64,000 nucleotides of DNA from Ensifer adhaerens. GTDB taxonomy: Bacteria; Pseudomonadota; Alphaproteobacteria; Rhizobiales; Rhizobiaceae. Of the stretch, positions 15,893 through 27,369 are shown in pieces. Made by a program: the position numbers and the translations under genes. The notes below the pieces were generated by a model, which saw only the letters and a list, made by a program, of their open reading frames with translations, had not been told where the DNA came from and ran no database searches. Position 1 is the first letter of the stretch. Each line of letters opens with the position of its first letter. The stretch is taken from positions 2,340,001-2,404,000 of the forward strand of contig OCMG01000004.1 in NCBI GenBank assembly GCA_900215285.1, written 5' to 3'.

Positions 15893-17428
15893 TTGAACGA
15901 AAAAAACAGACTTCAGATGAGCCTTGACTGGCTCATCCGGTCCTTGACGGGCGTTGTCGTCTTCCTCGCGGTCTACACGATCTGCTGGACCATCATTCCT
16001 TATTTTTCCAATGCCGGGTTGCCCGTCGATACGATCGAAGAGGTGGCCTGGTCGCGTGAGTGGCTGCTCGGGATCTATCGCCATCCGCCGATGATGATCT
16101 GGATCGTCGGCATTTTCTGGCGAGCCATGGGAGGATGGATCGGCAGCCCCTATGTCGCCTCGGGCGTGGCGCTCTCGGCGGGCCTCATCCTGATTTACCT
16201 GTTGCTGCGCATCTCGCGTCCAGCCTCGCAGGCGGGGCTTGTGGTGCTGACGACGCCGCTTGTCTATTTCTTCGGTCCGCAATTGCCTCAGTGGAACGCG
16301 AACATTGCGCAATTGCCGTTTGTCGGCCTTTTCCTCTATTCCGCGTTTCGCGGCGTGATGACGCGTTCGCTCGGCTGGACGGTGCTTGCCGGTGTGGCGG
16401 CGGGAGGCGGGCTGCTCGGGAAATATTCCTTCGGCCTGATCGTGCTCTTTGCTGCCGCCGGGCTGCTGGCTGATCCGGTGGCGCGTTCACGGGTCAAGAT
16501 CCTGCATGTGCTGCTGGCGCTTCTCGCCTCGATCATCGTTTTCCTGCCGCATGTCTGGTGGTTCTTCACCGCGCCCGTGAACACGGTCGACTATTTCCGC
16601 ATGAGCGCGGAGCGAACGGAAGGGACAGCGCTTGGTCACCTGCTCAGTCCTCTCCTGGTATTTCTTGGGGCCGTCGGGGTATTGATTCCGACAATCCTGA
16701 TTGTCGTGCGCGGACTTGATCGGACCGGCGACCTGCGTCATGTGGACTCGGCGGTGGATCGGAGCCTCAAGGTCTATCTGGGCTTCGTGGTCATCGGGCC
16801 CATCGCCATTTCCGCCTTTATCGGTGCGCTGGGGGGGGGGCTGATCAAGGATCAGTGGCTGATTGCCTATCTGCTTCCGGCGCCGGCACTGGTTGTCATG
16901 CTGCTGGTCCCCCGGGGCGTGGAGGTCAGCTGGCGCAAGAGTGCGGCGGTCTTCTATCTGGTGGCGCTCGCCATTCTGGCGATCGCCTATCCGGCCGAGC
17001 GGGAGGCGCATTATCTGCGCGCCGATGGACGTCCGGTTCTGTGGGCGCCGCTGATGCCTGCCGAGCCTATGGCTCAGGCGGCCCAAGCGCTCTGGAAATC
17101 AGCCGTCGCCAAGGCGGGCAGGCCGGACATGCCCATCCGGATCGTTGCAGGCGGGCCTGAGGCGGCGGGCGTCGCCAATGTCACGCCGGGAAGGCCGGCC
17201 TGGTTCGAGCATTTCAACCAGGGTTATTCGCCCTGGATCAAGGATGACATGATACGCAGCCAGGGTATCCTGGCGATTGATGGGCCGCCCGCCGGTTTTG
17301 CAGAGACACATGGCCTTTGTGTCGCAGCACAGGAAAATTTTGATTGGCGGAACGGGCGTGGTGGACAGGGGCGTAATGCAACATTAACTGTTCTGCTGCC
17401 GGAAGCTCTTTGCCGACCGGCTCAATGA
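15893..17428 (+). CDS. GT39/ArnT-like membrane glycosyltransferase
   Basis: A protein of about 511 residues with 10-12 predicted membrane helices and an early acidic loop (LPVDTIEEVAWSREWLLGIYRHPP), the layout of PMT/ArnT-type enzymes that move sugars from polyprenyl phosphate donors in the periplasm. The TTG start at 15893 is uncertain; ATG 15917 is the alternative. The frame contains a run of ten G at 16831-16840 encoding LGGGL, and it is intact here. It leads an operon with a GT2 transferase and a ChbG/HpnK deacetylase, which suits lipid-A or envelope-lipid modification. Confidence 0.75.
   Translation: MNEKNRLQMSLDWLIRSLTGVVVFLAVYTICWTIIPYFSNAGLPVDTIEEVAWSREWLLGIYRHPPMMIWIVGIFWRAMGGWIGSPYVASGVALSAGLILIYLLLRISRPASQAGLVVLTTPLVYFFGPQLPQWNANIAQLPFVGLFLYSAFRGVMTRSLGWTVLAGVAAGGGLLGKYSFGLIVLFAAAGLLADPVARSRVKILHVLLALLASIIVFLPHVWWFFTAPVNTVDYFRMSAERTEGTALGHLLSPLLVFLGAVGVLIPTILIVVRGLDRTGDLRHVDSAVDRSLKVYLGFVVIGPIAISAFIGALGGGLIKDQWLIAYLLPAPALVVMLLVPRGVEVSWRKSAAVFYLVALAILAIAYPAEREAHYLRADGRPVLWAPLMPAEPMAQAAQALWKSAVAKAGRPDMPIRIVAGGPEAAGVANVTPGRPAWFEHFNQGYSPWIKDDMIRSQGILAIDGPPAGFAETHGLCVAAQENFDWRNGRGGQGRNATLTVLLPEALCRPAQ
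16831..16840 (+). repeat. Homopolymer of ten G inside the GT39-like gene
   Basis: Ten consecutive G in a coding sequence, between T and C. Gain or loss of one base would truncate the protein two thirds of the way along. This is the form of contingency locus used for phase variation elsewhere, but it is also a common site of sequencing error. Confidence 0.7.
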
Positions 17429-17450
17429 AACTGATAATCTGGTTTTTTAC

Positions 17451-18401
17451 ATGCGCTTGTTCTCAATTGTCGCGCCGTTTCTGAATGAGCGGGAGTCTGC
17501 CGAACGCTTCGCTGCGTTTGCTGACAAGCTGCGACTTGAGGTCAAGAGCCGATACGGCTTCGATCTTGAGGTGGTGCTCGTCGACGACGGGAGTCGGGAT
17601 GACAGCATCGAGCGCTATCGCCAACATCTGAAAGGAAATTGGCGTATCATCGAACTGAGCCGCAACTTCGGCAAGGAGATTGCGCTTTACGCCGGTCTCG
17701 CGGAAACGCGCGGCGACTATGTCATGATGATCGATGCCGACCTTCAGCATCCCTATGATGTCTGCATCCAGATGATCGATGAACTGATGGCCGATCCGAA
17801 GCTCGACGTCGTCTACACCATCCGCGACGACCGCAATCAGGAATCCTGGAAAAAGGCCTTGGCGGGACGTCTCTTCTACTGGATGATCAATTTCCGCCAG
17901 CGCTTCGAGGTTCCGGAAAATGCGGGCGACTTCCGCGTGATGAAGCGCCCGGCCGTGGATGCACTGCTGCGCGTGCGGGACAAGCGCCGTTTCAACAAGG
18001 GGCTCTATGCCTGGGCCGGGTTCCGCCAGAAGGGCATCTATTACACGCCCGACCCGCGTCTGTCTGGCGTGACGAAGTGGTCCCGGTTAGGGCTGATCGC
18101 ACTTTCGGTCGAGGGCATCGTGTCCTTTTCGGCCTTGCCGCTGAGGATCATGTCGATCTTCGGCGTTTTGACGGGGCTTGCCGGCATTGTCTATGGCGGG
18201 CACATCATCTTCAGTTCGATGGTCTTCGGAACCGATGTTCCGGGCTATCCGAGCCTCATGTCTGCCATTTCGGTTCTGGGCGGCTTCAATCTGGCGCTGC
18301 TCGGGTTGCTGGGCGAGTATATCTGGGTCACGATCGCGGAGGTGAAGGACCGACCGCTCTACATCGTGCGCGAGATTCATCGTCCGGACGATGTATCATG
18401 A
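17451..18401 (+). CDS. Membrane-anchored GT2 glycosyltransferase (DPM1/ArnC-like)
   Basis: A 316-residue enzyme. The N-terminal GT-A domain shows VAPFLNERES, VVLVDDGSRDDS and the metal-binding DADLQHP. Two membrane helices at about residues 230-290 form the typical ArnC/GtrB anchor, and the protein ends in a short cytosolic tail. It probably loads a sugar onto a polyprenyl phosphate, supplying the GT39-like enzyme encoded just upstream (23-bp gap). Its stop overlaps the next start as ATGA. Confidence 0.88.
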   Translation: MRLFSIVAPFLNERESAERFAAFADKLRLEVKSRYGFDLEVVLVDDGSRDDSIERYRQHLKGNWRIIELSRNFGKEIALYAGLAETRGDYVMMIDADLQHPYDVCIQMIDELMADPKLDVVYTIRDDRNQESWKKALAGRLFYWMINFRQRFEVPENAGDFRVMKRPAVDALLRVRDKRRFNKGLYAWAGFRQKGIYYTPDPRLSGVTKWSRLGLIALSVEGIVSFSALPLRIMSIFGVLTGLAGIVYGGHIIFSSMVFGTDVPGYPSLMSAISVLGGFNLALLGLLGEYIWVTIAEVKDRPLYIVREIHRPDDVS

Positions 18402-19252
18402 GCAAGATCGGTGGCTCCAGGCGGGACGGTCTCACGCTGGTCGCGGATGACTACGGTCTTGCGCCCGGTGTCAACCGCGCCATCCGCAAGCTGATCTCCG
18501 CCGGAAAGATTGACGGCACTGGCTGCATGACGCTGTTTGCAGACTGGCGCGTCGAGGCGGCGGGCTTGAGGGCGCTGGTTGATCAGGGTTATGCCGAGGC
18601 GGGCCTGCACCTGACGCTGACCGATTTCAACCCGATGACGGGCCGCAATGCCTTTGGCCAGAACCGGCGCATGCCGAAGATCGATACCCTGATCAAGGCA
18701 AGCTATCAGGGAAAGGTCAATGCGGCCTCGGTGGAAGCCGAACTCGATGCGCAGTTTGCGGCCTTTGTCGAGGCGATGGGCGGCCTGCCGGCCTATATCG
18801 ACGGTCACCAGCATGTGCATTTTCTGCCCGCCGTGCGCGGATGGCTTGCCAAGCGCGCGGCACTGTTTTCCGAATATGGAAAGCTACCGTGGCTGCGTGG
18901 GGCGCCGTCCGTGATGGCGGCACCCGGCGTGAAGATCAAGGCGAAGACGGCCGTGGTAGCCGTCGTTGCGACCGGATTTGAAGGCGCGATGCGCAAGCAC
19001 GGTTACAGCATTCGTGGTCCGCTGCTCGGCTTTTACGATTGGACGCGGCCTGAAGAGTTCGAACCCATGTTGCGCGGTTTGATCGAGAAGGGCAATTATG
19101 GTGTCTTCATGTGCCACCCGGGCTTTGTCGACAAGGTGCTGCGGCAGCGGGATGGCCTGGTGGAAGGACGCGATGTCGAATATTCCGTGCTGAGCAATCT
19201 GGACCCGACACTGATGCGGATTGAATCAAGCCTGAGGCAGAGAGCGTCATGA
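18398..19252 (+). CDS. ChbG/HpnK (YdjC-type) deacetylase
   Basis: A 284-residue carbohydrate deacetylase-like enzyme. Metal and catalytic motifs are [12 protein letters not shown] at the N-terminus, GLHLTLTDF, and [10 protein letters not shown], matching the ChbG/HpnK family that removes N-acetyl groups from amino sugars. HpnK itself works on hopanoids. ATG 18398 overlaps the GT2 stop by four bases, so it is translated in the same operon. The sugar or lipid substrate is inferred to be the product of the two glycosyltransferases. Confidence 0.85.
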   Translation: MSKIGGSRRDGLTLVADDYGLAPGVNRAIRKLISAGKIDGTGCMTLFADWRVEAAGLRALVDQGYAEAGLHLTLTDFNPMTGRNAFGQNRRMPKIDTLIKASYQGKVNAASVEAELDAQFAAFVEAMGGLPAYIDGHQHVHFLPAVRGWLAKRAALFSEYGKLPWLRGAPSVMAAPGVKIKAKTAVVAVVATGFEGAMRKHGYSIRGPLLGFYDWTRPEEFEPMLRGLIEKGNYGVFMCHPGFVDKVLRQRDGLVEGRDVEYSVLSNLDPTLMRIESSLRQRAS

Positions 19253-20136
19253 ATATTGCAGTGGTGCCCGACGAACATGTCGAACCCGCGGTGGAAAGCT
19301 TCGCCGGTGACGCCTCCATGACGGCGCTCTATGCGCATGCGCCGCAATCCTCCAACTTCAACAAGCTGCGCAAGCGCCTGCTGCGCAACGTGCGCCAGGC
19401 CATCGACGACTTCGCCATGCTGAAAGGCCAGAAGCGCTGGCTTGTTGCCCTGTCGGGCGGCAAGGACAGCTATGGACTTCTGGCGATCCTGATGGAGCTC
19501 AAATGGCGCGGGCTGCTGCCGGTGGAACTTGTCGCCTGCAATATAGATCAGGGCCAGCCGAATTTTCCGAAACACATCCTGCCGGACTATCTCTCCTCGC
19601 TCGGCATCGCGCACCGGATCGAGTATCGCGACACCTATTCCATCGTGAAGGAGAAGGTTCCGGAGGGCGCGACCTATTGCGCGCTCTGTTCACGGCTCCG
19701 GCGCGGCAATCTCTACCGGATCGCCAAGGAGGAGGGCTGCGATGCGCTCGTTCTTGGCCATCACCGCGAGGATATTATCGAGACCTTTTTCCTCAATCTC
19801 TTCCATGGCGCCAAGCTCGCGACCATGCCGCCCAAGCTTCTCAACGACGAGGGCGACCTGATGGTGCTAAGGCCTCTGGCCTATTGTGCCGAAGAGGACA
19901 TGGCGAAGTTTGCGGCTGCCATGCAGTTTCCGATCATCCCCTGCGATCTGTGCGGCTCGCAGGATGGGCTGCAGCGCAATGCGATGAAGGACATGCTCGC
20001 CGGGATCGAGGCGAAAATGCCGGGCCGCAAGGATGTGATGATGAAGGCGCTCGCCAACATCAACCCGTCGCATATGCTCGATAAGGGTCTGTTCGACTTC
20101 GCGTCTTTGACATTACCTCAAGACAGGCAGGATTGA
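19249..20136 (+). CDS. ttcA: tRNA 2-thiocytidine(32) synthetase TtcA
   Basis: A 295-residue PP-loop ATPase that thiolates C32 of several tRNAs. The PP-loop is LSGGKDSYG, and paired cysteines for the [4Fe-4S] cluster appear in [10 protein letters not shown] and later CDLCGSQ. An [19 protein letters not shown] segment is typical. The start ATGA overlaps the upstream deacetylase stop, so a tRNA-modification gene is translationally linked to an envelope operon. Confidence 0.94.
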   Translation: MNIAVVPDEHVEPAVESFAGDASMTALYAHAPQSSNFNKLRKRLLRNVRQAIDDFAMLKGQKRWLVALSGGKDSYGLLAILMELKWRGLLPVELVACNIDQGQPNFPKHILPDYLSSLGIAHRIEYRDTYSIVKEKVPEGATYCALCSRLRRGNLYRIAKEEGCDALVLGHHREDIIETFFLNLFHGAKLATMPPKLLNDEGDLMVLRPLAYCAEEDMAKFAAAMQFPIIPCDLCGSQDGLQRNAMKDMLAGIEAKMPGRKDVMMKALANINPSHMLDKGLFDFASLTLPQDRQD

Positions 20137-20140
20137 CCCC

Positions 20141-20974
20141 GTGACCATCCACACCGACAAGCTCATCGACATTCTCTGGCAGGCCGCCGAAGCCGAGATC
20201 ATGCCGCGTTTCGGCAAGCTCGGCGATGGCGATATCCGAGAGAAGAGCGAGGCGATCGATCTCGTGACAGAGGCGGACGAGGCCGCCGAACGGCTCATTG
20301 CGCGCGAGATTGCTGCGCTGATGCCCGATGCGCTCTTCGTGGGCGAGGAATCGGTCGCCGCGGATTCCGCGCTGCTCGCCAAGCTCGGCTCCGCCGATCT
20401 CGCCATCGTGGTCGACCCGGTCGACGGCACGTTCAACTTCGCCAATGGCGTTCCGCTCTTCGGCGTGATGATGTCGGTGGTCAAGGACGGCGAGACTGTT
20501 GCGGGCCTCATCCTCGATCCGTTCGCCGGTGATTGCCATGTGGCGGAGAAGGGTGCGGGGGCCTGGGCCGTGCCGCTCGACGGCGAGCGGACGCGGCTGG
20601 CGCTAGGCAGGGGCGTTCCGGTCGAAGACATGCTGGGCGCGGCCTCGACCGGCTACATGTACGGCGAGGAGCGCGTGACGCTTCTTGCCAACCTCGCCAA
20701 GGTCCGTTCGTTCTTCAGCTATCGCTGCGCGGCACATGAGTATCGGCTGCTCGCCAAGGGCGGGATGCAGTTCGCGCTCTATAACAAGCTGATGCCGTGG
20801 GACCATCTGGCCGGTGCGTTGCTGACGCAGGAAGCCGGCGGCTATGCCGCGCGTTTCGACGGTTCCGCCTATCTGCCGAGCCACACTGAGGGCGGCCTGC
20901 TGGTTGCGACTGATCGCGATAGCTGGCAGGCGCTGCGCGATACGATTTTCCCAGATATCAAGCCGGCCGCCTGA
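20141..20974 (+). CDS. Inositol-monophosphatase family phosphatase
   Basis: A 277-residue Mg2+/Li+-sensitive phosphatase family member. Metal-binding motifs are VGEES (about residue 67), DPVDGTFNF (about 89) and the C-terminal WDHLAGALL. Candidates for substrate include inositol phosphate, histidinol phosphate and 3'-phosphoadenosine phosphates; the sequence does not decide. GTG 20141 follows CAGGA nine bases earlier. It is five bases after ttcA and ends the operon. Confidence 0.88.
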   Translation: MTIHTDKLIDILWQAAEAEIMPRFGKLGDGDIREKSEAIDLVTEADEAAERLIAREIAALMPDALFVGEESVAADSALLAKLGSADLAIVVDPVDGTFNFANGVPLFGVMMSVVKDGETVAGLILDPFAGDCHVAEKGAGAWAVPLDGERTRLALGRGVPVEDMLGAASTGYMYGEERVTLLANLAKVRSFFSYRCAAHEYRLLAKGGMQFALYNKLMPWDHLAGALLTQEAGGYAARFDGSAYLPSHTEGGLLVATDRDSWQALRDTIFPDIKPAA

Positions 20975-20998
20975 TCGCGGCCAGCCAATCGGAAGGGC

Positions 20999-22249
20999 TT
21001 ACTTGACCGGCGGATTATGCGGCCGGAAGAGCTGTCCCTTTTCCGCAATCAGCACGAAACCGAGGCCGACGATCGAGAGCAGGCAATAGCCGGCAACGAG
21101 CGGCAGGGCGGTGCCGTTATAGGCTTGCCCAATGATGGCCCCGAGTGCCGCGCCCAAGATCGTTGTCGTGAAGCCCAGAACCGAAGACGCCGTTCCGGCG
21201 ACGTGGCCGAGCGGTTCCATCGCCAGCGAATTGAAGTTCGAACTGATCCAGCCGAAGAGAAACATCGAGATCGCGAAGAGCGAGATGAAGATCGGAAAGG
21301 GCAGGGGTTCCGGGCCGAAAAGTTCAGCGACGAACCACAGAGCGTTGACGGCAATGAATGCGAGCAGTGCGCCGTGCGACAGGCGGCGCATGCCGAAACG
21401 ACCAACCAGCCGCGAGTTTATGAAGGACGACAGCGCCATGAAAAGCGCGACGCCGGCAAAGGCCAGAGGGAACCAGTTCCCCAGCTTGTAGACCTCGATA
21501 TAGATCTGATTGGCCGAGTTGATGAAGCCGAACAGGGCTCCGAAGATGACCGCGCTGGACAGCGTATAGAACAGTGCCGAGCGGTTCGTCAGGACAATGC
21601 GAAAGCCATCGAGGATGACGCCGGGGGTGAAGGGACGCACGTCCTCGGGATGCAGCGTTTCCGGCAGCTTGCGCCATGTCCAGAGCGCCACAAGCGCGCC
21701 GACGATGCCGATGAAGAGGAAGATCAGGTGCCAGTTGCCGAAGAAGAGGATGATCTGCCCCGTGCCGGGCGCAATCACCGGCACGACCATGAAGACCATC
21801 ATGATCAGCGACATGACTTCCGCCATCTGCCGACCGCCATAGATGTCGCGGATAATGGAGACGGTAACGACGCGGGTTGCCGCCGAGCCGATGCCCTGGA
21901 CGAAGCGCAGCGCCAGCAGGATGCCGAAGGTGGGTGCAAGTACGATGGCGAAGGCGGAAAGCACGTAGATGACGAAGCCGAAGAAGAGCGGCTTGCGGCG
22001 ACCGAAGCGGTCGGAGACCGGGCCGAAGAAGAGTTGGGCGATGCCGAAGCCGATGAGATAGGCCGTGACGACGAATTGCCGGCTGTTCTCATCCTCTACG
22101 TTCAGAGAGGCGCCGATATATTGCAACCCCGGCAGCATGATATCGACGGCCAACGCGTTCAGCGCCATCAGGGCCGCGCAAAGCGCGATGAACTGCGTCT
22201 TGCCCATGCTGCCAAGCGCGGCGGGTTGCGTTGCGTTCGTTCCGGTCAT
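20999..22249 (-). CDS. Bcr/CflA-family MFS drug exporter
   Basis: A 416-residue transporter with 12 membrane helices of the DHA1 type. The loop 2-3 motif GPVSDRFGRRKPL and helix-5 motif are as in Bcr/CflA proteins, which export bicyclomycin, sulfonamides or amino acids such as cysteine. ATG 22249 has AGGAAGA five bases upstream and is preferred to an ATG 81 bases earlier. It is separated from grxD by a terminator, so it is an independent unit. Confidence 0.88.
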   Translation of the reverse strand: MTGTNATQPAALGSMGKTQFIALCAALMALNALAVDIMLPGLQYIGASLNVEDENSRQFVVTAYLIGFGIAQLFFGPVSDRFGRRKPLFFGFVIYVLSAFAIVLAPTFGILLALRFVQGIGSAATRVVTVSIIRDIYGGRQMAEVMSLIMMVFMVVPVIAPGTGQIILFFGNWHLIFLFIGIVGALVALWTWRKLPETLHPEDVRPFTPGVILDGFRIVLTNRSALFYTLSSAVIFGALFGFINSANQIYIEVYKLGNWFPLAFAGVALFMALSSFINSRLVGRFGMRRLSHGALLAFIAVNALWFVAELFGPEPLPFPIFISLFAISMFLFGWISSNFNSLAMEPLGHVAGTASSVLGFTTTILGAALGAIIGQAYNGTALPLVAGYCLLSIVGLGFVLIAEKGQLFRPHNPPVK

Positions 22250-22261
22250 TCTTCCTGTACT

Positions 22262-22298
22262 CCAAAAAGCAAGAAGGCGCTGGTTGGACAGCGCCTTC
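22262..22298 (-). terminator. Terminator after grxD
   Basis: GAAGGCGCTG (22273-22282) and CAGCGCCTTC (22289-22298) form a perfect ten-bp stem with a six-base loop. On the minus strand it is followed by TTGCTTTTTGG. Confidence 0.88.
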
Positions 22299-22347
22299 GC
22301 CATTCCGGTTTCAGTCGTCCGCGGCCTCAAGCCGCGAGCGGTATGGG

Positions 22348-22683
22348 TTAGGCCGCGCCCTTGACGGCAACGCCCTGGGCCTGCAGGTGATCTTGCAGTT
22401 CGCCGGCCTGGAACATCTCACGCACGATATCGCAGCCGCCGAGGAACTCGCCCTTCACGTAAAGCTGCGGAATGGTCGGCCAGTTGGAATAATCCTTGAT
22501 GCCCTGGCGGATATCGCCGTCGGCGAGCACGTTGATGCCCTTATAGTCGACGCCGAGATAGTCGAGGATCTGCACGACCTGGCCGGAGAAGCCACACTGC
22601 GGGAACTGCGGCGTGCCCTTCATGAAGAGGACGACGTCGTTCGACTTGACTTCATTGGCGATGAATTCTTGCACTGCGCTCAT
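22348..22683 (-). CDS. grxD: Monothiol glutaredoxin Grx4
   Basis: A 111-residue CGFS-type glutaredoxin (Cys30 in QCGFSGQVV) with the [17 protein letters not shown] segment. It carries or transfers [2Fe-2S] clusters and pairs with BolA. The bolA gene lies 129 bp upstream on the same strand, in keeping with the known partnership. Confidence 0.96.
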   Translation of the reverse strand: MSAVQEFIANEVKSNDVVLFMKGTPQFPQCGFSGQVVQILDYLGVDYKGINVLADGDIRQGIKDYSNWPTIPQLYVKGEFLGGCDIVREMFQAGELQDHLQAQGVAVKGAA

Positions 22684-22812
22684 GGATCTGTCCTTTCCTG
22701 CACGGGTTCAAGGCCCGGCCCAATCCGACTTTGAAATTCTATCCGATAAATAGCACGGCATTCCGGGAATAAAAGAGGCGGGGGGCAGTTTTAGCGCCCT
22801 CCGATCTCCGCT

Positions 22813-23046
22813 TTATTCCGGAACGCTCGTCTGCAGGGCGAGCGCGTGGAGGACGCCGCCCATGTTGCCCTGAAGGGCATCGTAGACCATCTGATGCTGC
22901 TGTACGCGGGTCTTGCCGCGGAAGGCTTCCGCGACGACTTCGGCGGCAAAATGATCACCATCGCCGGCGAGGTCGCGAATTTTCACCTTCGCGCCCGGGA
23001 TGCCCGCCTTGATCAGATCTTCGATGTCGCCTGCTTTCATTGCCAT
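22813..23046 (-). CDS. bolA: BolA-family protein
   Basis: A 77-residue BolA protein with the class-II helix-turn-helix-like core (FRGKTRVQQHQMVYDAL) and the invariant histidine in VQQHQMV. BolA forms [2Fe-2S]-bridged complexes with monothiol glutaredoxins and takes part in iron sensing. It lies between purL and grxD, as is common in rhizobia, 17 bp after purL. Confidence 0.94.
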   Translation of the reverse strand: MAMKAGDIEDLIKAGIPGAKVKIRDLAGDGDHFAAEVVAEAFRGKTRVQQHQMVYDALQGNMGGVLHALALQTSVPE

Positions 23047-23063
23047 GTTTTGTACGTCTCCGC

Positions 23064-25301
<2,238 letters not shown>

Positions 25302-25431
25302 GGGCGTCCGTCTGGCTCAGGGTGGCGCTGATCAGGCCCCTATAGCGCAGGAAGCCGGTTCAGGCGACAGCAAAATGCCCGCAACCTGGGGAAAGGCTGC
25401 GGAAAACGCGAGGTCGGCCAGTCAGGCGCGA

Positions 25432-25992
25432 TCACAAATCCATCGCGCTGGGGTTTGAGGCCCTGGCGTCGCGGCAGAAGGCGGCAAAATCGGTGAGGAA
25501 TTTCTCCGCCGCCAGCCTGTTCGCGGGCTGGGCCATGATTTCGGCGATGGCTTCCGGCGTCTGCTTCATCAAAGGCATCCGCAGGAAGATGCCCGGATTG
25601 AAATTCGAACTGATGGTGGACAGCACGGTACGCAGCGTCTGCAACATGTCGTCGCCGCGATGGGAGGCATGGGCAAGGACGATCGGCTTTCCGATGACGT
25701 GCTCGCCCGAGGCCAGCCAGTCTATGGCGTTCTTGAGCCCGCCGGGCAGTGTGCGGACATATTCCGGGCTGGCGATGATCAGGCCATCGGCGTTCGCGAT
25801 CTTCTGCTGGAACGCGCGAACAATCTGCGGCGTCGCATCGTCTTCGAGGTCCGGCGAGAAGACGGGAAGATCGCCGAGGCCGGCGAAAACCTCGACTGTG
25901 ATGTTAGAGGACGCGATACCTGCCAACGCGTGGAGCAGCGCGGTGTTGGTCGATTGGGTGCGGGCGCTGCCGGAGATGGCGAGAAGTTTCAT
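25432..25992 (-). CDS. NADPH-dependent FMN reductase-like flavoprotein
   Basis: A 186-residue flavodoxin-like protein. The phosphate-binding loop GSARTQSTN follows strand 1, and SPEYVRTLPGGLKNAIDWL binds the isoalloxazine ring. It matches the NADPH-dependent FMN reductase family, which includes azo- and quinone reductases. The substrate is not known. It is a single gene with 130-bp and 166-bp flanks. Confidence 0.88.
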   Translation of the reverse strand: MKLLAISGSARTQSTNTALLHALAGIASSNITVEVFAGLGDLPVFSPDLEDDATPQIVRAFQQKIANADGLIIASPEYVRTLPGGLKNAIDWLASGEHVIGKPIVLAHASHRGDDMLQTLRTVLSTISSNFNPGIFLRMPLMKQTPEAIAEIMAQPANRLAAEKFLTDFAAFCRDARASNPSAMDL

Positions 25993-26110
25993 CCCCTGAC
26001 GCTAGCAGCGGTGGGGCGAGTCTGGAAGGCTGGACTTTGCCTTGCGACCGTTCGCTCGCTATCGATCACTTCGCTGAAAGTCGTTAGTTGCGAAATTCCT
26101 AAAATATGAA

Positions 26111-26139
26111 TTGACTACATACCAACTAGTCGGTATGTA
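26111..26139 (+). promoter_or_regulatory. TetR operator overlapping its own promoter
   Basis: TACATACC (26116-26123) and GGTATGTA (26132-26139) flank the palindromic core ACTAGT (26125-26130); 11 of 12 base pairs match. A promoter TTGACT-N17-TATGTA (26111-26139) coincides with it. The TetR gene starts 20 bases later, so binding would block its own transcription. Confidence 0.75.
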
Positions 26140-26158
26140 AATCGCACAGGAGAGAACG

Positions 26159-26773
26159 ATGTCCATGTCTGTTGTCAAAGCTGATGCGCGGTCGAAGCTT
26201 TTGGACGCGGCGCTCATGGTGATCCGCAAGAAGGGATATTCCGCGACGACGGTGGATGAGCTCTGCGCTGCTGCCGGTGTGACGAAGGGGGCCTTCTTCC
26301 ACCACTTCAAGAGCAAGGACGAGCTTGGCGTCGCGGCGGTTGATCACTGGTCGGAGATGACGGGCGGCATGTTTGCGGCCGCGTCCTATCATGAACCGGC
26401 GGATCCGCTTGAACGTGTTCTTGCCTATCTGGAGCTGCGGAAGGCGCTGCTGGCCGGCGAGGTCGCAGAGTTCACCTGCGTCGCTGGAACCATGGTGCAG
26501 GAGACTTTCGAGACCAGCGGGGCTATTCGTGAGGCCTGCGACCGCAGCATCAGCGGACATGCCGCAACGCTTGAGGCGGATATCGCGGCGGCGGTGCACG
26601 CGCGGGGAATGACACCCGATTGGACACCGGCATCGCTGGCGCTGCACACGCAGGCGGTCATTCAGGGCGCCTTCATTCTCGCCAAGGCAAAGGGCGGGCC
26701 TCAAGTCGCCGTCGACAGCATCGACCACCTGATCCGATACATCAAGCTTCTGTTCGGACAGCGTAATTCCTGA
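26159..26773 (+). CDS. TetR-family transcriptional regulator
   Basis: A 204-residue regulator. The N-terminal helix-turn-helix reads SATTVDELCAAAGVTKGAFFHHFKSKDEL. The C-terminal ligand domain has two cysteines (CVAGTMV and REACDRS). It is preceded by a clear operator-promoter overlap and followed after 36 bp by an SRPBCC protein, the likely co-regulated partner. The inducer is unknown. Confidence 0.93.
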   Translation: MSMSVVKADARSKLLDAALMVIRKKGYSATTVDELCAAAGVTKGAFFHHFKSKDELGVAAVDHWSEMTGGMFAAASYHEPADPLERVLAYLELRKALLAGEVAEFTCVAGTMVQETFETSGAIREACDRSISGHAATLEADIAAAVHARGMTPDWTPASLALHTQAVIQGAFILAKAKGGPQVAVDSIDHLIRYIKLLFGQRNS

Positions 26774-26809
26774 ATCCCCCCCGCTTGAGCATCAACAGAG
26801 GAGATTGTC

Positions 26810-27253
26810 ATGCCCAACACCATTCACCTTCATCGCGTCATCGCGACCAGACCTGAAAAAATCTACCGCGCGTTCCTGGAAGCGGACGCGATTGCCAGCT
26901 GGCTTCCGCCCTATGGCTTCGTCTGCACCGTGCATGAACTGGATGCCAAGGTCGGCGGGCGCCACCGGATGGCCTTCCGCAACTTCACGACCGGCGGCAG
27001 CCATTCATTCGGCGGCACCTATCTCGAACTCGTTGCGAACGAGCGCATCGTCTATTCCGATAGCTTCGACACCGAGAGCCTTCCGGGCGAAATGCGGACG
27101 ACCATCACATTGAAGGCCAATTCGATGGGAACGGAAGTGAATATCGAGCAGGCAAACATTCCGGACATGATCCCCACCGAGGCCTGCTATCTTGGCTGGC
27201 AACAGTCTCTTGAAAAACTGGCTGCGCTGGTGGGGCCCGAAATCAATCAGTGA
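26810..27253 (+). CDS. SRPBCC/AHSA1-like domain protein
   Basis: A 147-residue START-like protein. The opening HRVIATRPEKIYRAFLEADAI and the end GWQQSLEKLAAL match the AHSA1 (Activator of Hsp90 homologue 1) branch of the SRPBCC superfamily, which forms a hydrophobic cavity for small ligands. GAGGAG lies before the ATG. It is probably expressed with the TetR gene upstream. Function is not known. Confidence 0.85.
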   Translation: MPNTIHLHRVIATRPEKIYRAFLEADAIASWLPPYGFVCTVHELDAKVGGRHRMAFRNFTTGGSHSFGGTYLELVANERIVYSDSFDTESLPGEMRTTITLKANSMGTEVNIEQANIPDMIPTEACYLGWQQSLEKLAALVGPEINQ

Positions 27254-27369
27254 CGCGCAGATCACTGGTTATGGCTTTCAGCTGTGACCGGCAGGAAAAT
27301 GCAAATGGCAGCCTCAACTGAGGGCTGCCCATTTTGTATGTTACGCCGACGCTGTGAAATGATTTCCGG

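Noticed and set aside
21017..22351. 444-codon plus-strand frame opposite the MFS gene
   Set aside because: Charged Asp/Arg/Glu-rich translation typical of the reverse of a membrane protein; the minus-strand MFS is well supported.
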